NCBI GenBank assembly: GCA_013812265.1
Contig: JACCTQ010000115.1
Span: 1-11,681, forward strand
DNA from: Actinomycetota bacterium
GTDB lineage: Bacteria > Actinomycetota > Thermoleophilia > Gaiellales > Gaiellaceae
Reading direction: 5' to 3'
DNA: 11,681 nucleotides
In this document: positions 6,372 to 11,681 of the stretch, piece by piece
Numbering within the stretch: position 1 is the first letter of the stretch
Layout: each line of letters begins with the position of its first letter
Translations under genes and position numbers: made by a program
The notes under the pieces: model-generated
Told to the model about the DNA's origin: nothing
Seen by the model: the letters and a program-made list of their open reading frames with translations, nothing else
Database searches by the model: none

Positions 6372-6989
6372 TTAGCGCGCCCCCGGCATCAAGAACGAGC
6401 GGGGCTCCACGCCTGCGTACACGAACCGGGCGCGCTCGCCGGCGTACTCGAGGCCGCGACACGGAGCGCCAGCGAAAGCGGCGACCACCGCAGCGTCCAC
6501 GACGTTCTTCGTAGCGCGGGGCGTAGCCGCGGCGGGAAAAGAGTCGTGGAGCGTCTGCAGCGCGACCGTTTCCGCGCGTGTGAGCTCGGTGGCGGTGCAC
6601 ACGTCTCCGCGCTCCGCCCGCACGGGGCTCGGCGAGGTCGCATCGGCCGCCGCCCGCGTTCTCACGTGGAGCAAGAACGCCTGGTATGGATCGAGCCCCG
6701 CGTCGTGCTCGAGCATGAACGTGGAGCTCGAGTCATCCTGAAGGTTTTTGGCGTGAACGTACGAGCCACGCCCGTTGTCAACGGATCCACCGCCGAGAAT
6801 CGCCCACTTCGTCGGATCGAGCTGGAGGTCGGGTCCGACGTCGCTGGCGATCGCGACCGCCGAAGCGGCACCCGCGAGGATGAGGGCGAGGCCGCCGACT
6901 CTGATGCTTCTCCGCCGGCGCTTCTGACCCTTGGCGCGGCGGCTGTACGCGAGGTTGAGGTCGTTGCCGAGCGCGTCGAGATCGATCAT
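6372..6989 (-). CDS. Single-pass membrane protein encoded after an ECF sigma factor; possible anti-sigma factor
   Basis: I do not recognise a named family. The 205-aa protein has a short basic N-terminus (residues 1-29, with KGQKRRRRSIR), one membrane segment at about 30-49 (VGGLALILAGAASAVAIA) and an outside domain of about 155 residues with two cysteines (C131, C177) that could pair. The positive-inside rule puts the N-terminus in the cytoplasm, the layout of membrane anti-sigma factors. However, the cytoplasmic part is short and has no zinc-binding HxxxCxxC motif, so it would be an atypical one. AAAGGAGG lies 5 nt before the ATG, the best ribosome site in the window. The ATG lies inside the sigma-factor frame, so the two are made together. 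A secreted-domain sensor or a simple accessory protein is the alternative. Confidence 0.75.
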   Translation of the reverse strand: MIDLDALGNDLNLAYSRRAKGQKRRRRSIRVGGLALILAGAASAVAIASDVGPDLQLDPTKWAILGGGSVDNGRGSYVHAKNLQDDSSSTFMLEHDAGLDPYQAFLLHVRTRAAADATSPSPVRAERGDVCTATELTRAETVALQTLHDSFPAAATPRATKNVVDAAVVAAFAGAPCRGLEYAGERARFVYAGVEPRSFLMPGAR

Positions 6990-7536
6990 GGTGTCCTCCT
7001 TTCAGGAGTCGGGAAAGTGAGCTGAGTGCGCGAGTCACGCGAATGCGCGCCGCGAGCGGCGAGCAGCCGAGCGATTCCGCGGCCGCGTCGTACGACAACG
7101 CCCGCACGATCCGCAGCTCGAGCGCGTCTCTCTGGCCGCGCGGCAGCTTGGCCAGAGCAGCGTGCAGCGCCGGGCCGAGCCGCTCGGAATCGACTCGCTC
7201 GTCGACGGCTTCCAGATCGCTCTCGTAGGAGCGGATCGGCATCCCGAGCCGGCGGCGTGCGTCCTCCTCCAGGCGTTCACGTTCGAGGCTTCGCCGCAGG
7301 ATGTTGCGCGCGATCCCATACAACCATGGCGCGGCCGATCCCTCGGCCTCGTCGCGAAACCGCTTCAAAGAGAGCGCCGCTTGCGCGAACGTCTCTGCCG
7401 CCAGCTCGCCGGCCATTCGGGCTGGTGTTCGAGCCTGGAACCACGAGGCGATCGCCTGCGCGTGCCGGCGATAGAGCTCGCCGAACGCGTCGCTATCCCG
7501 CCGTGCCTCTTCAATCAACTGTGCATCCGTCTTCAT
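6778..7536 (-). CDS. ECF-type RNA polymerase sigma factor
   Basis: Directs RNA polymerase to a dedicated promoter set. Sigma region 2 spans about 17-85 (AFGELYRRHAQAIASWFQAR through AAPWLYGIARNILRRSL), and region 4 about 121-178 (ALAKLPRGQRDALELRIVRALSYDAAAESLGCSPLAARIRVTRAL). The ATG at 7536 gives a family-typical start (MKTDAQLIEEARRDSDAF); a GTG three codons earlier is possible, and neither has a good ribosome site. The sigma fold ends near residue 180, about where the family usually stops, but the frame has no stop there and continues for about 69 Arg/Pro-rich residues over the start of the membrane-protein gene, to 252 aa. That tail looks like read-through rather than a domain. The following membrane protein is the likely partner; targets are unknown. 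Confidence 0.88.
   Translation of the reverse strand: MKTDAQLIEEARRDSDAFGELYRRHAQAIASWFQARTPARMAGELAAETFAQAALSLKRFRDEAEGSAAPWLYGIARNILRRSLERERLEEDARRRLGMPIRSYESDLEAVDERVDSERLGPALHAALAKLPRGQRDALELRIVRALSYDAAAESLGCSPLAARIRVTRALSSLSRLLKGGHHDRSRRARQRPQPRVQPPRQGSEAPAEKHQSRRPRPHPRGCRFGGRDRQRRRTRPPARSDEVGDSRRWIR
6995..7008 (-). promoter_or_regulatory. Shine-Dalgarno of the membrane protein gene, foldable into a hairpin
   Basis: The ribosome site AAAGGAGG (7002 down to 6995) is preceded by CTCCT (7008-7004), which can pair with AGGAG (7000-6996) around a GAA loop. The site would then be hidden until a ribosome translating the sigma gene opens it, giving translational coupling. The stem is only 5 bp, so its stability in the cell is uncertain. 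Confidence 0.4.
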
Positions 7537-7644
7537 CGGCTTCACACACACATATGCACCAAGTCGGGCTTCTGTTTCACAGAGTGGCTCGCCCTCGGCT
7601 ACGCATCCTTCTACTGCTCGCAATCGGAGAGTAGGTTGGGTTGG
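7537..7644. promoter_or_regulatory. Divergent promoter region between sigma factor and marR
   Basis: This 108-bp gap must hold the starts of both divergent units. It contains a CA-dinucleotide run next to CATATG (about 7542-7556) and a small palindrome, TCTGT-TTC-ACAGA (7571-7583), that could be a MarR-type operator. On the minus strand GTGAAAC and CATATG are 17 nt apart, a possible sigma-factor promoter. None of these matches a consensus well. Confidence 0.3.
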
Positions 7645-8037
7645 ATGCGGCGGAGAGACCACGTCCAGCACGTGCTCGAGCAGTGGCGGAGTGAGGCGCC
7701 GGAGCTTGACCGTTCGCCGATGGGCGTCGTCGGGCGCATCTCTCGTCTGGCGCAGCTGTTGCAGGCCGAGCTCGAGCAGATCTTCGCCGCCCATGGCGTG
7801 AACGGGGGCGAGTTCGACGTCCTGGCCGCTCTGCGCCGGGCCGGCCGGCCGTACCGACTGACCCCGACGAACCTCAGCAAGGCGATGATGGTCACGAGTG
7901 GCGGGATGACGAAGCGCCTGCGCGCCCTCGAAGGCCGTGGGCTGATTCGCCGCGTGCCCGATCCGAGCGACAGACGGTCAAGGGCAGCTCGCATGCGTGG
8001 CGGGGCACCGGTTCGCCGAGGGCGCGGCGCCGGATAA
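7645..8037 (+). pseudogene. MarR-family regulator, truncated at the wing
   Basis: The first 111 residues are a clear MarR protein: helix 1 (VLEQWRSEAPELDRSPMGVVGRI), EFDVLAALRRAG, recognition region LTPTNLSKAMMVTSGGMTKRL and the wing start IRRVPDPSDRRS. After position about 7980 the similarity stops and the frame gives an Arg/Gly-rich tail (RAARMRGGAPVRRGRG) to a stop at 8037, 130 aa in total. The usual remainder (second wing strand, LTPxG and the C-terminal dimerisation helices, some 35-50 residues) is absent in all three forward frames before the next gene, so this is a 3' deletion rather than a simple frameshift. GGAGAG (7626-7631) precedes the ATG at 7645; an in-frame TTG at 7636 is an alternative start. 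DNA-binding helices remain, but stable dimers are unlikely. Confidence 0.7.
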
Positions 8038-8095
8038 GTCCTGCAGCTTGCCGATCGCCATCGCATGCGAGAATCTGGTTTCTTCGTCCGAGCGT

Positions 8096-8103
8096 GGAGG
8101 AAG
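8096..8103 (+). promoter_or_regulatory. Ribosome binding site fixing the start of the cyclase gene
   Basis: GGAGGAAG with GGAGG ending 6 nt before the ATG at 8107 marks that ATG as the start. An ATG at 8065 in the same frame would add 14 residues (MRESGFFVRAW...) but has no ribosome site and would place the zinc-ribbon CPSC away from the N-terminus. Confidence 0.75.
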
Positions 8104-8106
8104 CGC

Positions 8107-11100
8107 ATGGTCTGTCCGAGTTGCAGCGCCGAAAACCGAGAGACGGCGAAGTTCTGCGGGGAGTGCGGCTCGTCGCTCGCGGCTGCATGCGCCGCTTGCG
8201 GAGCGGCGAACGATCCAAGTCAGCAGTTCTGCAACGACTGCGGAAATTCCCTTGCGCGGGCAGCGACCTCGACGTCGCCACCAGGGCGTGAAGATGCGCT
8301 CCCCGCTCCCTCCGCACAGCGCCGACTCGTCTCGGTTCTCTTCGCTGATCTGGTGGGTTTCACGGCGGCCTCCGAGCACCGCGACGCCGAGGAGACGCGT
8401 GAGCTGCTCACCCGCTACTTCGACTCGGCCCGCAAGGTGGTCGAGCGCTACGGCGGCACGGTCGAGAAGTTCATCGGCGACGCGGTGATGGCGGTCTGGG
8501 GGACGCCGGTTGCGCAGGAGGACGACGCCGAACGCGCCGTTCGCACCGCCCTCGATCTCGTCGCCGCCGTCTCGGCGCTCGGAACCGAGGTCGGTGCGCC
8601 TGAGTTGCGGCTGCGTGCCGCGGTCCTGACGGGGGAGGCCGCCGTCACGCTCGGCGCCCAGGGGCAGGGCATGGTCGCAGGGGACATCGTCAACACCGCC
8701 TCGCGAATACAGTCGATCGCGGAGCCCGGCGCAGTGCTCGTCGGCGAGAGCACTCGACGCGCGACCGAAGCCGCGATCGCCTACGAGCAGGCCGGGGAGC
8801 ACGAGCTCAAGGGCAAGGCGCAGCCTTTCGCCGTGTGGCGTGCTCTCCGCGTCACTGCGGGTCGTCGCGGCGAGGGACGCTCGGGCGGCCTGGAGGCACC
8901 TTTCGTCGGCCGCGACGGCGAGTTCCGCCTGCTCAAGGATCTTTTCCACGCGACGGCCGACGAGCAGCGGGCGCGGCTGGTATCCGTTGTCGGGGTCGCG
9001 GGGATCGGCAAGTCACGATTGGCATGGGAGTTCGAGAAGTACATCGACGGCCTCGCCGACGATGTCTGGTGGCACCGCGGTCGCTCGCTGGCTTACGGAG
9101 AAGCGGTTGCCTACTGGGCGCTGGCCGAGATGGTGCGCATGCGGGCTCGTATCAGCGAGGAGGAGGAGCCTGAGTCGGCGCGCGTGAAGCTGCAAGAGGC
9201 GATCGAGCTCCAGCTCGAGGACCCGGAGGAGCGAGCCTGGGTCGAGCCGCGTCTTCAGCATCTCCTCGGTCTCGCCGCGCGCGTTGCTCCGGACCGCGAG
9301 GACCTCTTCTCGGCCTGGCGGCTCTTCTTCGAGCGCATGGCCGAGCGCGGGCCGCTGATCATGGTGTTCGAGGACCTGCACTGGGCCGACTCTGCACTCG
9401 TCGCCTTCATCGAGTACCTGCTCGACTGGTCGCGCAGCCACCCCATCTACGTCGTCAGCCTCGCGCGTCCCGAGCTCGCCGAGCGGCATCCGGCCTGGGC
9501 GGCGGGCAAGCGGAGCTTCACGTCTCTCTTCCTCGAGCCGCTTTCGGACGAGGCCATGGAGAAACTTCTCTGCGGTCTGGCACCGGGCCTTCCCGACGAG
9601 CTACGGGAACGGATTCGCCGTCGTGCGGACGGGATTCCTCTCTACGCCGTCGAGACCGTGCGCATGCTGCTCGATCGGAACCTGCTCGAGCAGGACGGAA
9701 ACGAATACCGCCCCACCGGCGAGATCGCAGCCCTGGAGGTGCCGGAGACACTGCACGCCCTCATCGCCGCGCGCCTGGACGGCGTGTCGAGAGAGGAGCG
9801 CCGCCTCCTCGAGGACGCCTCTGTTCTCGGCAAGACCTTCACGAAGCACGGTCTCGCCACGCTCAGCGGACGTGACGAGGCGGCCCTGGACCCTGTGCTC
9901 GCCTCGCTCCTGCGCAAGGAGATCCTTACGCTACAGACGGACGTGCGCTCGCCCGAGCGAGGTCAGTACGGCTTCCTGCAGGCCCTTGTCCAGAAGGTGG
10001 CCTACGAGACGCTGTCGCGAAAGGAGCGCAAGAGCCGGCATCTCGCGGCCGCGATGTTCCTGGAGACGGGCGCGGGTCTCGACGAGGACGAGATCGCCGA
10101 GGTGATCGCCGCTCATTATCTCGACGCGTACCGAGCAGACCCGGACGCCGCGGACGCGCCCGAGATCAAAGCACGAGCCTGCGCGCGTCTCGCCACTGCG
10201 GGGGAGCGCGCCGCCTCGCTGGCTGCCACCGAGGAAGCCCAGCGAGCCTTCCAGCAGGCAGCTGGCCTCGCTGACGAGCCGCTGGCCCGGGCCCGGCTGC
10301 TCGAGCGGGCCGGGCAGCTCGCGAGTGCTCGCGGACGTTTCGAAGAGGCTGAGAGCCTTTTCGAGGAGGCCGCCGCCCTGTTCGAAGGCGCCGGCCAGAG
10401 CCACGACTCCGCCCGGGTCTCTGCTCAACTCGGCGAGGTGATCTGGTCTCGCGGCCGCATCGAAGAGGCGATCGCGCGCATGGAAGGGGCACTCGCATTT
10501 CTCTCTGAGGATGAGCCGGACGCAGATCTCGCAACGCTCGCGGCACAGCTTGGCCGCCTGCGCATGTTCGAGGGAAGGACCGACCTCGCCATGGAACGCA
10601 TCGAACAGGCGCTCGAGACTGCGGAGTCACTGCGCCTGCCGGACGTCGTCGCCGAGGCGCTGATCACGAAGGGACTCATCCTCAAGCGCCGTCCGCACGA
10701 GAGTCAGGCCTTGCTGCGACAGGCACTCGAGATCGGACTCGAGTACGACCTTCCGTCGGCCGCCATCCGCGCCCACTACAACCTCGCGTTCCTCGCCGCT
10801 CTACACGATCGTTTCGACGAGCTGCGAAGCCATCTCGAGGGTGCCCTCGTGCTCGCCCGGAAACGGGGCGATCGAACCTGGGAAGGGCGAGCCCTGCTCG
10901 GGCTGGCCGAGACTCTTTACCTCCTGGGCGAGTGGGACGAAGCGCTTGCATACGCGGCGGAGATTCCCGAGGCAACCCGTTCGCCGAACGTCGCGGAATG
11001 GCTGAACATCGTGGGGCTGCTGACGCGCATGGGGCACGACCGAGACGATCCGACGCTGGCGAAGGGCCTGGCGGATACGATCGAGAGTGCAGAGGCTTCA

Positions 11101-11643
11101 GGCGACCTCCAGGCGAGCGGAGCACTGGCGTTCGCGCAGGCCGCTATTGCACGTGCGGGCGAACGCTACATCGAGGCCCTCGACCTGGCAGCAGAATCGC
11201 TACGCCTGGCATTGCAGACCGGAAACACGTCCGCTGTCGCCGATTCCTTGGTGGAGGGTGCAGAGGCCGCCTTCGCGCTTGGCGACGGTGCGAAGGTGGG
11301 AGATTTGCTGCTCGAATGCGAAGCACTGCTGAGCGCTGGCAGAAGCTTGCTCTTGCGCGCGCACGTCGGGCGCTTCCGGACACGCCTTGCGGCCTTGGAG
11401 GGCGATGACGATCTCGCTGACCAGGGGTTTCGGACGGCCGCGGCGAGCTTTCGAGAGCTCGCGCTGCCGTTCTGGCTCGCCGTCACGTTGCTCGAGCACG
11501 GCGAGTGGCTCACGGCGCACGATCGTCGTGAGGAGGCCGAACCTGCCGTGCGTGAGGCCGTCGAAGTCTTCGAGCGTCTGGGCGCAAGGCGCTGGCTCGA
11601 GCGCGCGGGGAGCTCTGCTGCGGCCCGGTCGCCCGTTACGTAG
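8107..11643 (+). CDS. Zinc-ribbon / class III adenylate cyclase / STAND ATPase / TPR signalling protein
   Basis: A cytoplasmic multidomain protein of 1178 aa that probably makes cAMP under control of its ATPase and helical-repeat parts. In order: two zinc ribbons (C3, C6, C17, C20 and C28, C31, C42, C45); a class III cyclase domain at about 73-247, with metal-binding D81 (FADLVGFT) and D125 (EKFIGDAVMAVWG), purine-selecting K121 and D193 (which favour ATP over GTP), and transition-state N196 and R200 (DIVNTASR); a P-loop ATPase with Walker A GVAGIGKS (296-303) and Walker B LIMVFEDLHWAD (417-428); then from about 690 to 1160 an alpha-helical TPR-like array (repeated A-G-x-A/F-EEA patterns). 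All cyclase catalytic residues are present, so it should be active. No membrane segment is seen. It stands alone, downstream of the broken marR, with a clear ribosome site. The stimulus is unknown; ligand sensing by the TPR part is typical of STAND proteins. Confidence 0.92.
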   Translation: MVCPSCSAENRETAKFCGECGSSLAAACAACGAANDPSQQFCNDCGNSLARAATSTSPPGREDALPAPSAQRRLVSVLFADLVGFTAASEHRDAEETRELLTRYFDSARKVVERYGGTVEKFIGDAVMAVWGTPVAQEDDAERAVRTALDLVAAVSALGTEVGAPELRLRAAVLTGEAAVTLGAQGQGMVAGDIVNTASRIQSIAEPGAVLVGESTRRATEAAIAYEQAGEHELKGKAQPFAVWRALRVTAGRRGEGRSGGLEAPFVGRDGEFRLLKDLFHATADEQRARLVSVVGVAGIGKSRLAWEFEKYIDGLADDVWWHRGRSLAYGEAVAYWALAEMVRMRARISEEEEPESARVKLQEAIELQLEDPEERAWVEPRLQHLLGLAARVAPDREDLFSAWRLFFERMAERGPLIMVFEDLHWADSALVAFIEYLLDWSRSHPIYVVSLARPELAERHPAWAAGKRSFTSLFLEPLSDEAMEKLLCGLAPGLPDELRERIRRRADGIPLYAVETVRMLLDRNLLEQDGNEYRPTGEIAALEVPETLHALIAARLDGVSREERRLLEDASVLGKTFTKHGLATLSGRDEAALDPVLASLLRKEILTLQTDVRSPERGQYGFLQALVQKVAYETLSRKERKSRHLAAAMFLETGAGLDEDEIAEVIAAHYLDAYRADPDAADAPEIKARACARLATAGERAASLAATEEAQRAFQQAAGLADEPLARARLLERAGQLASARGRFEEAESLFEEAAALFEGAGQSHDSARVSAQLGEVIWSRGRIEEAIARMEGALAFLSEDEPDADLATLAAQLGRLRMFEGRTDLAMERIEQALETAESLRLPDVVAEALITKGLILKRRPHESQALLRQALEIGLEYDLPSAAIRAHYNLAFLAALHDRFDELRSHLEGALVLARKRGDRTWEGRALLGLAETLYLLGEWDEALAYAAEIPEATRSPNVAEWLNIVGLLTRMGHDRDDPTLAKGLADTIESAEASGDLQASGALAFAQAAIARAGERYIEALDLAAESLRLALQTGNTSAVADSLVEGAEAAFALGDGAKVGDLLLECEALLSAGRSLLLRAHVGRFRTRLAALEGDDDLADQGFRTAAASFRELALPFWLAVTLLEHGEWLTAHDRREEAEPAVREAVEVFERLGARRWLERAGSSAAARSPVT

Positions 11644-11681
11644 GCCCGCCGAACGGCAACCCAAGTCGAGCATGATGAGCT

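Noticed and set aside
4589..6514. 641-codon open frame opposite typA
   Set aside because: It is a shadow of a strongly constrained GTPase gene in GC-rich DNA; its translation is His/Arg/Leu-rich with no motif, and it runs beyond the typA start into the next gene.
7162..7644. N-terminal extension of the MarR protein back to 7162
   Set aside because: This is antisense to the sigma factor; MarR similarity starts a few residues after the ATG at 7645.
7537..7794. N-terminal extension of the sigma factor up to 7794
   Set aside because: The extra 86 residues are the antisense reading of the marR 5' end and the intergenic region; sigma region 2 sits correctly when starting at 7536.
10170..11590. 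Possible tandem DNA repeats in the 3' third of the cyclase gene
   Set aside because: The recurring GAG/GCC-rich blocks reflect TPR-like helical protein repeats and codon bias; no exact DNA repeat units were seen.
11644..11681. Terminator after the cyclase gene
   Set aside because: Only 38 bases remain, with no convincing stem and T-run.

Overview
The window is high-GC DNA with actinobacterial features: GTG starts, TANNNT-type -10 boxes set very close to two start codons, a HutC-type GntR regulator, and a zinc-ribbon/adenylate cyclase/STAND ATPase/TPR protein. The style of the DNA-glycosylase remnant and of the cyclase fits the Thermoleophilia (Gaiellales/Solirubrobacterales) best, but that placement is inference. 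No rRNA, tRNA, CRISPR array or insertion sequence was seen.

Left part (1-4116) is an amino-sugar or peptide uptake module. A family-5 ABC substrate-binding protein (42-1901, minus) diverges from a GntR/HutC regulator (1998-2774, plus), which is followed by nagA, N-acetylglucosamine-6-phosphate deacetylase (2836-4116, plus). The 96-bp divergent promoter region holds two face-to-face -10 boxes overlapped by an imperfect palindrome. The palindrome's right half contains the octamer CTTTATAC, which recurs at the start of nagA. This suggests one GntR regulon controlling uptake and deacetylation. The permease and ATPase genes are not in the window and may lie beyond its left edge.

Middle part (4062-7536, all minus strand) reads in transcription order: an ECF-type sigma factor, a small one-TM protein that may be its anti-sigma factor, the translational GTPase typA, and the remnant of a helix-hairpin-helix DNA glycosylase. 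The glycosylase has kept its N-terminal ~100 residues and its last ~45 residues in two different frames and has lost the middle. Its broken 3' end runs into the convergent nagA, whose last ~19 residues are the antisense reading of the glycosylase C-terminus. The sigma frame has no stop at the anti-sigma start and reads on for about 210 nt over it. The strong Shine-Dalgarno of the membrane protein can fold into a small hairpin, which suggests translational coupling.

Right part (7645-11643, plus) has a MarR-family regulator cut off in its wing, with no dimerisation C-terminus in any frame, followed by a 1178-residue signalling protein: two zinc ribbons, a class III adenylate cyclase with its catalytic residues visible, a P-loop STAND-type ATPase and a long TPR-like helical array. 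Two broken genes (glycosylase and marR) within 4 kb point to ongoing gene decay by small deletions in an otherwise ordinary chromosomal region.
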